Shown here one piece after another: positions 46,485-56,518 of a stretch of DNA of 64,000 nt (positions are counted from its first letter, which is position 1; each line of letters starts with the position of its first letter). Source of the DNA: Pseudomonas caspiana (GTDB lineage Bacteria > Pseudomonadota > Gammaproteobacteria > Pseudomonadales > Pseudomonadaceae); contig NZ_LOHF01000002.1 of the NCBI RefSeq assembly GCF_002158995.1, positions 388,866-452,865 of the forward strand. Direction: 5' to 3'. The notes below the pieces were generated by a model. The model did no database searches. It was not told the DNA's origin and saw only the letters and a list, made by a program, of their open reading frames with translations. The translations under genes and the position numbers were made by a program.

Positions 46485-48299
46485 ATGATCGCTTGCCTGC
46501 GGCTGTTCTCTGCCCTCTGCCTCGCTGCCCTGTTGGCGGCTTGCGCCAGCTCGCCTTCGTCCAGCCTTGGCGAACTTCCACGCACCCCCGACGCCAGCAT
46601 CGAGCAATTACTCGATCAGGCAGCCGCCGCAAAAACGCCGGACCAGGCTGCCCTGCTCCGACTGAGCGCTGCGGATCTGGCCAATCGGCAAAACAATCCT
46701 GGCCGCGCTGCGCAAATCCTTGCGCAAGTGCAGATCGAACTGCTCAAACCCGGTCAGCAGGTCTTTGCAGCGACCCTCGACGCCGAGTTGGCCATGGGCC
46801 GCAACCAGCCTAAAGCAGCGCTTACTGCATTGAGCCATCCAAGCCTGCAACGCTTGGGCGAACTGTCCGTTGAACAACAGATTCGTACTCACACCGTTCG
46901 CGCTCGCGCCCTCGAAGCCGATGGCCAGATTCTTCCTGCGATCAACGAGCGAGTCTTTGTTGGCCCATTGCTGCAAGGCAATGACCTGAGCGCCAACAAC
47001 GACGCCATCTGGAAACTCGTGGCTGCGCTGCCTCCAGAGCAGCTTCAAAGCACTGCCACCGACGATATGGGCGGCTGGCTGAGCCTGGCACGTAGCATCA
47101 AAGGCGCAGGCACACTGGAACAGCAACAAGCCGCTATCGACACCTGGAAAGCACAAAACCCAAAACACCCTGCCGCCATCCAGTTGCCTGCAACGCTGGC
47201 CCAACTGCGTGCACTGACCAGCGAACCGTTGACCAAAATCGCATTGCTGCTGCCACAGGAAGGCCCGCTCGCAGCGGTCGCCAAAGCACTGCGTGAAGGC
47301 TTCATGGCCGCGCACTATCAGGCACAACAAGCCGGCCAGAACCCACCTGCCATTCAGGTATTCGACAGTTCACGCCTGACCTCGATGGATGAGTTCTATC
47401 GCCAGGCCCAGGCTGCTGGCGTTCAACTGGTAGTCGGTCCGCTGGAAAAACCACTGGTCAAGCAACTCAGCACCCGCCCTCAACTGCCTATCACCACCTT
47501 GGCGCTCAACTACAGCGACGCGGGTCCTGAAGGCCCACAGCAGTTGTTCCAGTTTGGCCTTTCCGCAGAAGACGAAGCCCGCGAGGTTGCTCGCCGTGCG
47601 TGGGCCGATGGCAAGCGCAGCGCAGTTGCCATGGTGCCTAAAGGTGAATGGGGCGACCGCGTTCTGGACGCTTTCCGTCAAAGCTGGCAAGCCAAAGGCG
47701 GTACATTGATTGCCGCTGAGCACGTCGACCAGCCCGTAGCACTGGCGCAACAAGTTGCCGACCTGTTCCAGTTGCGCAACAGCGAAGGTCGCGCGCAACG
47801 CCTGCAGAGCACCGTAGGCACACAGGTTGCTGCCCAACCGACGCGCCGCCAGGACATCGATTTCATGTTCCTTGCTGCGACGCCGCAACAAGCCCAGCAG
47901 ATTAAGCCAACCATGGTCTTCCAATACGCTGGTGACGTTCCGGTCTACGCCACATCGCACCTGTTTACCAACAGCAACGATCACGCGCAGTACATGGACC
48001 TCAATGGTGTGCGCTTCTGCGAAACCCCATGGTTGCTCAACGCCAACGACCCATTGCGCCAGCAGGTTGTCACCCAATGGCCACAAGCATCGGGCAGCCT
48101 GGGCCGCCTTTACGCCATGGGGGTTGACGCCTACCGTCTGGCTCCGCGCCTTGGCCAACTCAAAACCATGCCTGAAAGCCGTATCGACGGCCTGTCCGGA
48201 AGCCTGAGCATCAACCCGGCTCGCCGCGTGGAACGTCAGTTGCCTTGGGCTGAGTTTGTTGACGGCAAGATTCAACGCCTGCCGGATACCGCTCAGTAA
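46485..48299 (+). CDS. lpoA: LpoA-type lipoprotein activator of penicillin-binding proteins
   Basis: 604 residues. Lipoprotein signal with lipobox LLAAC (C20). N-terminal helical TPR-like half (about 30-260) and a C-terminal half with a periplasmic-binding-protein fold (KIALLLPQEGPLAAVAKALREGF; VVGPLEK; MVPKGEWGDRVLDAF). Outer-membrane partner that stimulates class A PBPs; E. coli LpoA acts on PBP1a. ATG 46485 has AGGAA upstream. Starts the lpoA-yraN-gmhA-BON run found also in E. coli. Confidence 0.93.
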   Translation: MIACLRLFSALCLAALLAACASSPSSSLGELPRTPDASIEQLLDQAAAAKTPDQAALLRLSAADLANRQNNPGRAAQILAQVQIELLKPGQQVFAATLDAELAMGRNQPKAALTALSHPSLQRLGELSVEQQIRTHTVRARALEADGQILPAINERVFVGPLLQGNDLSANNDAIWKLVAALPPEQLQSTATDDMGGWLSLARSIKGAGTLEQQQAAIDTWKAQNPKHPAAIQLPATLAQLRALTSEPLTKIALLLPQEGPLAAVAKALREGFMAAHYQAQQAGQNPPAIQVFDSSRLTSMDEFYRQAQAAGVQLVVGPLEKPLVKQLSTRPQLPITTLALNYSDAGPEGPQQLFQFGLSAEDEAREVARRAWADGKRSAVAMVPKGEWGDRVLDAFRQSWQAKGGTLIAAEHVDQPVALAQQVADLFQLRNSEGRAQRLQSTVGTQVAAQPTRRQDIDFMFLAATPQQAQQIKPTMVFQYAGDVPVYATSHLFTNSNDHAQYMDLNGVRFCETPWLLNANDPLRQQVVTQWPQASGSLGRLYAMGVDAYRLAPRLGQLKTMPESRIDGLSGSLSINPARRVERQLPWAEFVDGKIQRLPDTAQ

Positions 48300-48671
48300 A
48301 TGCCCGGCAACACCCGCCAAAATGCAGGGCGCGAGGCTGAAACCCGCGCCCTGCAGCATTTACAGCAGCAGGGATTGCAGCTGATTGCACAAAACTGGTT
48401 ATGCAAACGCGGCGAGCTTGATCTGGTCATGCTCGACGGGGATACAGTAGTATTCGTCGAAGTTCGCTACCGACGCCATTCAGCGTGGGGCGGAGCACTG
48501 GAAAGCGTTGATTTTCGCAAGCAGCAAAAGCTCGTTCTGGCAGCACAACTGTTTCTGCAGAACGAAACACGATGGGCAGATGCTGCATGCCGTTTCGATG
48601 TCGTCGCCATTGAGGGTGATCCGCTTGGCGGCCCATCCTTGAACTGGATCAAGCATGCATTCGAGAGCTGA
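48300..48671 (+). CDS. yraN: UPF0102 family protein YraN
   Basis: 123 residues, nuclease-like fold. The PD-(D/E)XK-like core is visible as GELDLVMLDGDTVVFVEVRYR. Function unproven; a Holliday-junction-resolvase-like or repair role is suggested for the family. The ATG begins directly after the lpoA stop, so it is cotranscribed. Confidence 0.9.
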   Translation: MPGNTRQNAGREAETRALQHLQQQGLQLIAQNWLCKRGELDLVMLDGDTVVFVEVRYRRHSAWGGALESVDFRKQQKLVLAAQLFLQNETRWADAACRFDVVAIEGDPLGGPSLNWIKHAFES

Positions 48672-48730
48672 TCTGCCTGGCATACCCGCGATGCGGGCCG
48701 ACCCCGGAACCGAAGCGACGACTCACGTAA

Positions 48731-50016
<1,286 letters not shown>

Positions 50017-50035
50017 CTACGATCTGCGCACATGA

Positions 50036-50064
50036 AAAAGGCGACCCTCGGGTCGCCTTTTTTT
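50036..50064. terminator. Bidirectional terminator between the BON lipoprotein gene and sspB
   Basis: Stem AAAGGCGACC/GGTCGCCTTT with CTCG loop and T-runs on both strands, between convergent genes. Confidence 0.92.
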
Positions 50065-50079
50065 ATTGCATGAAGCGAG

Positions 50080-50493
50080 CTACTTCACCACTTTCAGACT
50101 CGGCCGACCGCTCGGACGCGGAGGCTCGGCATCTGGTGGCGGCAGATCATCATCAGGATCAACGCTGTCGTCATCCTCGAAAGGAGGCTCCAGGTCGAAA
50201 ACCATACCCTGACCATTCTCCCGGGCATAAATACCCAGAATCGCCCCTACAGGGACGTACAGGGTATGCGGAACGCCGCCAAAGCGGCCTTCAAAACTGA
50301 CCGCATCGTTGTCCATGTGCAAATGACGCACAGCAGACGGGGAAACGTTCAGGACAATCTGCCCATCGTTGGCAAACCCTTGCGGGACCTGCACCGATGG
50401 ATACTCCGCATTGACCAGCATGTGCGGAGTGCAATCGTTATCGACGATCCACTCATAGAGAGCACGAATCAGATAAGGGCGACTGGAGTTCAT
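50080..50493 (-). CDS. sspB: SspB ClpXP adaptor
   Basis: 137 residues. Folded domain (about 1-105; YLIRALYEWIVDNDCTPH, VSFEGRFGGVPHTLYVP) that binds ssrA tags, an acidic proline-rich linker, and the C-terminal ClpX-binding tail RPSLKVVK. Delivers tagged proteins to ClpXP. Lies 17 nt behind sspA and shares its transcript. Confidence 0.96.
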   Translation of the reverse strand: MNSSRPYLIRALYEWIVDNDCTPHMLVNAEYPSVQVPQGFANDGQIVLNVSPSAVRHLHMDNDAVSFEGRFGGVPHTLYVPVGAILGIYARENGQGMVFDLEPPFEDDDSVDPDDDLPPPDAEPPRPSGRPSLKVVK

Positions 50494-50510
50494 TAACGGC
50501 TCCTTAGGCC

Positions 50511-51128
50511 TTAGCGCATGTCACGTTCGGCAGCAGACAGACTTGCCTGGAATGCCTCACGCGCAAACTGGCGCTCCATATAATCAAGCAACGGCTTGGC
50601 AGGCCGTGGCAATTCGATACCCAAGACAGGCAAACGCCAGAGTATGGGCAATAGACAGCAGTCGACCAGACTTTGCTCGTCACTGAGGAAAAAAGCTTTC
50701 TCGGCAAACAGTGGCGACACGCCGGTCAGGCTTTCACGCAATTCCTTGCGAGCGACCACACGAGCCGACTCTTTGCTGCGTGGATCCAGAATCAGATCCA
50801 CCTGAGCGCACCAGTCGCGCTGAATCCGATGGATCAGCAGGCGGCTATTGGCGCGCGCTACCGGATAAACCGGCAGCAACGGCGGATGCGGATAGCGCTC
50901 ATCCAGATATTCCATCACCACAGTCGACTCGTACAATGCCAGATCACGATCAACCAGCGTAGGTACGCTACCGTACGGGTTCACCTCGATCAATTTCGCC
51001 GGGTGGGTCCCCGTCACGACATCAATGATCTCGGCGCTGACACCTTTCTCGGCGAGCACAATGCGCACGCGGTGGGAATAGTGGTCGGCGGGGTCGGAGT
51101 AACAGGCCAACCGATTGGTCACGCCCAT
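50511..51128 (-). CDS. sspA: Stringent starvation protein A
   Basis: 205 residues, GST fold that binds RNA polymerase instead of acting as an enzyme. Thioredoxin-like part with [16 protein letters not shown], the [14 protein letters not shown] and [17 protein letters not shown] segments, and a helical C-domain. Controls stationary-phase and virulence genes in Gammaproteobacteria. Start 51128 with GAGGAGGA upstream. The upstream gap holds a nested inverted repeat. Confidence 0.96.
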   Translation of the reverse strand: MGVTNRLACYSDPADHYSHRVRIVLAEKGVSAEIIDVVTGTHPAKLIEVNPYGSVPTLVDRDLALYESTVVMEYLDERYPHPPLLPVYPVARANSRLLIHRIQRDWCAQVDLILDPRSKESARVVARKELRESLTGVSPLFAEKAFFLSDEQSLVDCCLLPILWRLPVLGIELPRPAKPLLDYMERQFAREAFQASLSAAERDMR

Positions 51129-51228
51129 GGCGGTCCTCCTCGCTTGTTAAATTTATCGAATACACAAAAACGGATACGCCCTCGGACGCCTCCAACAACA
51201 ACCGCATTGAGGCAGTGGTCATCGCGGG

Positions 51229-51274
51229 CGACAAGATAGCTCATTTACGCGAAGTAAATTCTGCAATCTTGTCG
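51229..51274 (-). repeat. Nested inverted repeat between petC and sspA
   Basis: Outer perfect 9-bp arms CGACAAGAT/ATCTTGTCG; inner perfect ATTTAC/GTAAAT hairpin at 51243-51259. No T-run follows on the minus strand. It may be a 3' stabiliser for pet mRNA or part of the sspA control region. Confidence 0.5.
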
Positions 51275-51355
51275 TCACAACCACATTTGCCCTGCATTTG
51301 TTGCCTAAAAGAGGCGCACGAAGGCGCAGGTGTTTCTTGAGCGTTACAAAACCGG

Positions 51356-52138
51356 TCAGTGCACGTCCTTCCAGTATTCGCGCTTGAGCAAGTACGCGAA
51401 GACAAAGAAGAAAGCCAGGTACAGCAACACATAAGTACCGATGCGTTGATGCCGGAGCTTGTCCGGGTTGGCCGAATAAGCGAGGAAGGTCACCAGATTC
51501 TTGATCTTCTCGTCAAACTGCTCTTCAGTGAGGCTGCCGGTATCGGGAACAATAGTCAGTTGGTCGCAGGCCTCGTGCGTCAGCGGCGCCCCCGTTAATG
51601 GGTCGTACTGCTTCTTGCCGTCCTCGACCACCTGAATCTGTTTGCAGCCAATGATCTGCTTCCCTTGGAGACCGGCCAGTACGTTGGGCATCCCCACGTT
51701 CGGAAATACCCGGTTGTTCACACCCCACGGACGCGCAGGATCCTCATAGAACGAGCGCAGATAGCCATACAACCAATCCGTACCGCGAACCCTCGCCACC
51801 AACGTCAGATCCGGCGGAGCAGCGCCAAACCAAGCCTTGGCGTCGGCTGACTGCATACCGATGTTCATGTGATCGCCAATCTTGGCCCCCGTGAAAACGA
51901 GTTTCTCCAGCATCAGTTCATGAGGGATGTCCAAATCATCGGCAACGCGCTCGTAACGCTGGAACTTGGCGCTGTGGCAACCCATGCAATAGTTGGCGAA
52001 CGTCCGCGCCCCATCTTGCATGGCAGCCTTGTCTGACACATCAATGTCGATGCTTTCCAACTCAGGCCCGCCATGCTCGGCGGCAAACGACAGTACGGGC
52101 AGAGCAGCAAGCATCAATACAGCCAATAGCTTTTTCAT
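51356..52138 (-). CDS. petC: Cytochrome c1
   Basis: 260 residues. Sec signal (about 1-20), heme c site CMGCH at 51-55, the GMPNVL methionine region as sixth heme ligand, and a C-terminal anchor TM (about 232-250). Passes electrons from the Rieske centre to soluble cytochrome c. The start shares a base with the petB stop (TGATG). Last gene of petABC. Confidence 0.97.
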   Translation of the reverse strand: MKKLLAVLMLAALPVLSFAAEHGGPELESIDIDVSDKAAMQDGARTFANYCMGCHSAKFQRYERVADDLDIPHELMLEKLVFTGAKIGDHMNIGMQSADAKAWFGAAPPDLTLVARVRGTDWLYGYLRSFYEDPARPWGVNNRVFPNVGMPNVLAGLQGKQIIGCKQIQVVEDGKKQYDPLTGAPLTHEACDQLTIVPDTGSLTEEQFDEKIKNLVTFLAYSANPDKLRHQRIGTYVLLYLAFFFVFAYLLKREYWKDVH

Positions 52139-53349
52139 CAGCCAGTCACCCTTTCTGGAACCGGTTTGGTCTTCTCAAGCCGGGTATAGAACGGCATCAG
52201 AATGAAGTAGGCGAAATACAGGAAGGTGCAGACCTGCGAGAGCAGCGTGCGCGCTGGCGTCGGAGCCAGAACCCCCAATACGCCGAGGATCACGAAGGAC
52301 ACGCAGAATACCAGCAGCCAGATTTTGCTCAGCCAGCCTTTGTAGCGCATCGATTTAACCGGGCTTCGATCAAGCCAGGGCAGCACGAACAGCACCGCGA
52401 TTGCCGCCCCCATCGCAATCACACCCATGAGCTTGTCAGGGATGGCACGCAAGATTGCGTAGAACGGCGTGAAGTACCAGACAGGAGCAATATGCTCTGG
52501 TGTCTTAAAGGGGTTTGCCATCTCGAAGTTGGGTTTTTCGAGGAAGTAGCCACCCATTTCGGGGAAGAAGAACACAACGAAGCAAAACACAAAAAGGAAC
52601 ACGACGACGCCGACGATATCCTTGACTGTGTAGTACGGATGGAAGGGAATGCCGTCCAGCGGGATGCCATTTTCATCTTTGTGTTTTTTGATATCCACGC
52701 CATCCGGATTGTTCGAGCCCACCTCATGCAATGCCAGAATGTGCAGCACTACCAACCCAAGAACCACGATCGGCAATGCAACCACATGTAGCGCGAAGAA
52801 TCGGTTAAGCGTGATTCCCGAGATCAGGTAGTCACCGCGAATCCATTGAGTCAGGTCATCGCCGATGACCGGAATAGCTCCGAACAGAGAGATGATCACC
52901 TGTGCGCCCCAGTAGGACATCTGCCCCCAAGGCAGCAAATACCCCATGAACGCCTCGGCCATCAGCGCCAGATAAATCAGCATGCCGAAGATCCACACCA
53001 GCTCACGAGGCTTTTGATAGGAGCCGTAAAGCAGACCGCGGAACATATGCATATAAACCACGATGAAGAACGCCGAAGCGCCGGTCGAATGCAGCAAACG
53101 CAAAATCGAACCATATGGGACATCGCGCATGATGCCTTCGACGGATGCAAACGCCTCTTCAGCTGACGGTGTGTAGCTCATCGTGAGCCATACACCGGTC
53201 AATATCTGATTGACCAGCACCAGCAAAGCCAGAGAGCCAAAGAAGTAGAAGAAGTTGAAGTTTTTTGGCGCGTAATACTTGCTGAGGTGGTCTTCCCACA
53301 TTTTGGTTGCGGGGAAACGAGCATCGATCCAATTCATGAACTTGCTCAT
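52138..53349 (-). CDS. petB: Cytochrome b of the bc1 complex
   Basis: 403 residues with eight to nine TM segments. Heme-ligating histidines are seen in LRLLHSTGASAFFIVVYMHM and NRFFALHVVALPIVVLGLV-type helices; the Qo-site PEWY-equivalent lies in HIAPVWYFTPFYAILR. The quinol-oxidising core of complex III. The start at 53349 overlaps the petA stop (TGATG). Confidence 0.97.
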   Translation of the reverse strand: MSKFMNWIDARFPATKMWEDHLSKYYAPKNFNFFYFFGSLALLVLVNQILTGVWLTMSYTPSAEEAFASVEGIMRDVPYGSILRLLHSTGASAFFIVVYMHMFRGLLYGSYQKPRELVWIFGMLIYLALMAEAFMGYLLPWGQMSYWGAQVIISLFGAIPVIGDDLTQWIRGDYLISGITLNRFFALHVVALPIVVLGLVVLHILALHEVGSNNPDGVDIKKHKDENGIPLDGIPFHPYYTVKDIVGVVVFLFVFCFVVFFFPEMGGYFLEKPNFEMANPFKTPEHIAPVWYFTPFYAILRAIPDKLMGVIAMGAAIAVLFVLPWLDRSPVKSMRYKGWLSKIWLLVFCVSFVILGVLGVLAPTPARTLLSQVCTFLYFAYFILMPFYTRLEKTKPVPERVTG

Positions 53350-53942
53350 CACGCGTTCTCCTGATCGATGCCAATGACAATAATATTGTCCGACTCATAG
53401 GAATGCGGCGGCACTGGCAGATTCAATGGTGCAGGTTGCGATTTATAGACACGGCCAGCGAGGTCGTAATGTGAGCCGTGACAAGGGCAGAAATAACCAC
53501 CCACCCAATCCTTGCCCAAGTCGGCTGGCGCTACTTCAGGACGGAAAGTCGGGGAGCATCCCAAGTGGGTGCAGATACCGATCAACAGCAGGATTTCAGG
53601 TTTGATCGATCGTACAACAGGGTCAACGTAGGTAGGCTGGACCGAACTCTTCGATTCGGGGTCCGACAACTGGCCTGTGATTTTGCCAAGGTTGCCCAAT
53701 ATCTCCTCGGTACGACGGACGATGAAAACAGGTTGACCGCGCCACTCAGCAATCATCTGCTGTCCTGCTTCGATCTTGCTGATATTCACCTTTACCGGTG
53801 CGCCTGCGGCTTTCGCCTTGGCACTGGGGAACCATGACCCTACGAACGGGACCGCAGCCCCCACCGCTCCTGCTGCACCAACCACAGATGTGGCTGCCAC
53901 GAGGAAGCGACGCCGGCCTGCATTCACGCCGTCATTGCTCAT
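53349..53942 (-). CDS. petA: Rieske iron-sulfur subunit
   Basis: 197 residues. Twin-arginine leader/anchor RRRFLVAATSVVGAAGAVG, then the soluble domain with 2Fe-2S ligands in CTHLGC and CPCHGS. Oxidises quinol and passes electrons to cytochrome c1. ATG 53942 (MSNDG) is preferred over an in-frame ATG five codons earlier, because AGAGGA lies just before it. First gene of petABC. Confidence 0.96.
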   Translation of the reverse strand: MSNDGVNAGRRRFLVAATSVVGAAGAVGAAVPFVGSWFPSAKAKAAGAPVKVNISKIEAGQQMIAEWRGQPVFIVRRTEEILGNLGKITGQLSDPESKSSVQPTYVDPVVRSIKPEILLLIGICTHLGCSPTFRPEVAPADLGKDWVGGYFCPCHGSHYDLAGRVYKSQPAPLNLPVPPHSYESDNIIVIGIDQENA

Positions 53943-54139
53943 TCCGTCCTCTCCCATCAGCTATGTGGCCTGTTCGATCAGGCGTCTAATTTAAAAATTT
54001 AAGTATCTAAATTTTGCCGGATGGTAAATAGAAACCCTTCAAACTACAAGGGAATTACTTTTCCCGAAAAGCCGAAGGCCTTGTAATCCGGGGCCTGCGC
54101 GGAATGAGTCATGTTGTCACATGTATAATAGACGCCCAC

Positions 54140-54180
54140 AAAAAAACGCCCAGCTCCGCGAGGAGGCTGGGCGTTCTTTT
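54140..54180 (-). terminator. rpsI terminator
   Basis: Minus strand: 10-bp stem AACGCCCAGC/GCTGGGCGTT with an 11-nt loop, then a T-run, 20 nt past the rpsI stop. Confidence 0.9.
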
Positions 54181-54195
54181 TGAACGAAGTGCGAA

Positions 54196-54588
54196 TTAAC
54201 GCTTCGAGTACTGCGGACGCTTACGCGCTTTACGTAGACCGACTTTCTTACGTTCAACTTCACGGGCGTCGCGAGTAACGAAGCCAGCTTTGCGCAGAGC
54301 GCCGCGCAGGGTTTCGTCGTACTGCATCAGAGCGCGAGTGATACCGTGGCGGATTGCGCCAGCTTGACCACTTACACCACCGCCGATAACGGTAACGTAG
54401 ATATCGAACTTCTCAACAGTCTCAGTCAGTTCCAGCGGCTGACGAACTACCATGCGGGCAGTTTCGCGACCGAAGAAATTGTCCAGCGAACGGTTGTTGA
54501 TGGAGATGTTACCGGTACCTGGGCGCAGGAATACGCGAGCGGTAGCGGTCTTGCGACGGCCAGTGCCGTAATTTTGAGTCGCCGACAT
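54196..54588 (-). CDS. rpsI: 30S ribosomal protein S9
   Basis: 130 residues. [19 protein letters not shown] at the start and the basic tail [14 protein letters not shown] that reaches the P-site tRNA. Follows rplM by 14 nt in the usual L13-S9 operon and ends in a terminator. Confidence 0.99.
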
Positions 54589-54602
54589 AATCAACTATTC
54601 CG

Positions 54603-55031
54603 TTAAAACTTCAGTTCTTGGGGCTGCTGAGCAGTATGAGGGTGTGCAGTGCCCGCATAGACTTTCAGCTTACGGTACATGTCGCGACCCAGCGGGTTTT
54701 TAGGCAGCATGCCTTTAACCGCGGTCTCGAGCACACGCTCAGGAGCTTTGGCGATCAGCTTTTCGAAGTTGATCGACTTGATCCCGCCCGGAAAACCGGA
54801 GTGAGAGTAGTAGATTTTGTCGGTGGTTTTAGCACCGGTAACACGGATTTGCTCAGCGTTGATAACAACGATGTAGTCACCAGTGTCAACGTGCGGAGTG
54901 TATTCCGCTTTGTGCTTGCCACGCAGACGGCTAGCGATTTCTGTAGCCAGACGACCGAGGGTCTGACCAGCAGCATCGACTACGAACCATTCGCGCTTAA
55001 CTGTTTCCGGTTTAGCAGTATAAGTTTTCAT
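54603..55031 (-). CDS. rplM: 50S ribosomal protein L13
   Basis: 142 residues, family length. [20 protein letters not shown] and [19 protein letters not shown] are diagnostic. First gene of rplM-rpsI; GAGG precedes the ATG. Promoter and a short GC-rich leader hairpin lie directly upstream, where L13 feedback control would be expected. Confidence 0.99.
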   Translation of the reverse strand: MKTYTAKPETVKREWFVVDAAGQTLGRLATEIASRLRGKHKAEYTPHVDTGDYIVVINAEQIRVTGAKTTDKIYYSHSGFPGGIKSINFEKLIAKAPERVLETAVKGMLPKNPLGRDMYRKLKVYAGTAHPHTAQQPQELKF

Positions 55032-55072
55032 TATTTAGCCTCAGGGGCCGCCCTGATAAATTGAGACGGCGG

Positions 55073-55115
55073 ATCTTACTGAATAGATCGTACTTTGACA
55101 AGCAGCATGTCAAAG
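55073..55115 (-). promoter_or_regulatory. rplM promoter with inverted repeat on the -35
   Basis: TTGTCA (55096-55101), 17 nt, TAAGAT (55073-55078) on the minus strand, 42 nt before rplM. A perfect 8-bp inverted repeat CTTTGACA/TGTCAAAG with a 7-nt spacer (55093-55115) covers the -35. Confidence 0.65.
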
Positions 55116-55287
55116 GCAGCCGAGATACAGACGCTGCCGAGGGCTCGGGTCGGCGCATCTGTGGTACGGCAAAGATGTCTCTCCGGCAGATGGAGCATCA
55201 CTTCCACTGCAAAGAGGCGCGCGATTATGCGGATTGCGAAATAAATTTCAACCTGCTTTTATGGCTCCCCTACCTGAGGAGAAGCAA

Positions 55288-56325
55288 ATGGACTATCGCC
55301 AACTTGGCAGAACCGACCTGAAAGTCAGTGCAATCTGCCTCGGCACCATGACCTGGGGCGAGCAAAACAGCGAACCTGAAGCCTTTGCCCAGATCCAGCG
55401 TGCCAAAGAAGCCGGCATCAACTTTCTTGATACCGCCGAAATGTATCCGGTGCCGCCAAAAGCAGAAACCTACTCCGCCACCGAGACAATCATCGGGAAC
55501 TGGTTCAAGAAACAGGGCGACCGCGCCGACTGGATTCTGGCCAGCAAGATCGCCGGACCGGGCAATGCCATCGATCATATTCGCGGTGGCAGCCTCAAGC
55601 ACAATCGCGAGCATATAGTGGCGGCGCTTGACGCTAGCCTGGCCCGCCTGCAAACCGACTATCTGGACCTGTATCAACTGCACTGGCCTGAGCGCAGCAC
55701 CAATTTTTTCGGCAAATTGGGTTACACCCATAAAGATGAAGACTTCACCCCGCTAGAGGAAACCCTCGAAGCGCTGGACGAGCAGGTCAAGGCGGGCAAG
55801 ATTCGCCACATCGGGCTTTCCAACGAAACGCCTTGGGGCACCATGAAGTTCCTGCAACTGGCCGAAAGCCGTGGCTGGCCACGAGCAGTATCTATCCAGA
55901 ACCCCTACAACCTGCTTAACCGCAGCTTTGAAGTGGGCCTGGCCGAAGTGGCCATTCGCGAACAATGCGGTCTGCTGGCCTATTCGCCACTGGCGTTCGG
56001 CATGCTGTCAGGCAAATACGAGGGGGGTGCTCGCCCGGCCAAAGGTCGCCTGAGCCTCTACAGTCGCTTCACCCGCTACTTCAACCCGCAATCGGAAGCA
56101 GCCTGCAGCCGTTATGTAGCACTTGCTCGCGAGCACGGCCTGGAACCGACCCAAATGGCCTTGGCCTTTGTCACTCGCCAGCCGTTCGTGACCAGCAACA
56201 TCATCGGCGCCACCACGCTTGAGCAACTGGACAGCAACATCGCCAGCTTCGGGCTGGAATTGTCCGAAGAGGTATTGGCCGGTATCGAGGCGATTCACAA
56301 GGATCATCCGAATCCTGCGCCTTAA
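55288..56325 (+). CDS. Aldo/keto reductase (Tas-like)
   Basis: 345 residues, close to E. coli Tas. (beta/alpha)8 barrel with catalytic Asp/Tyr in FLDTAEMYPVPP, Lys in ILASKIAGPG and His in LYQLHWPERS; the C-terminal NADPH loop ends in IIGATTLEQLDSNI. Reduces carbonyl compounds with NADPH; physiological substrate unknown. The start at 55288 has GAGGAGAA upstream. Single gene. Confidence 0.92.
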   Translation: MDYRQLGRTDLKVSAICLGTMTWGEQNSEPEAFAQIQRAKEAGINFLDTAEMYPVPPKAETYSATETIIGNWFKKQGDRADWILASKIAGPGNAIDHIRGGSLKHNREHIVAALDASLARLQTDYLDLYQLHWPERSTNFFGKLGYTHKDEDFTPLEETLEALDEQVKAGKIRHIGLSNETPWGTMKFLQLAESRGWPRAVSIQNPYNLLNRSFEVGLAEVAIREQCGLLAYSPLAFGMLSGKYEGGARPAKGRLSLYSRFTRYFNPQSEAACSRYVALAREHGLEPTQMALAFVTRQPFVTSNIIGATTLEQLDSNIASFGLELSEEVLAGIEAIHKDHPNPAP

Positions 56326-56353
56326 CTTGTCCATCTCAAATTGAAATGCGGCT

Positions 56354-56407
56354 CTGTGGGACTGACTTTAGCCAGGAGGTCCCCCCCGGCTAAAGCCGGT
56401 CCTACAG
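56354..56407. repeat. REP hairpin
   Basis: CTGTGGGACTGACTTTAGCC and GGCTAAAGCCGGTCCTACAG pair imperfectly around GGAGGT and a C-run. Same type as the hairpin at 19918. Confidence 0.6.
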
Positions 56408-56518
56408 GATCAAAACCGCTCAATAGCCTGCTTAACATTCCAGAACTGGACACACCCGCCAAAAAATAAGACGATCCAGCCGTTACCTGACCACTCTCCC
56501 ATATAAGAACAAAAGAAT

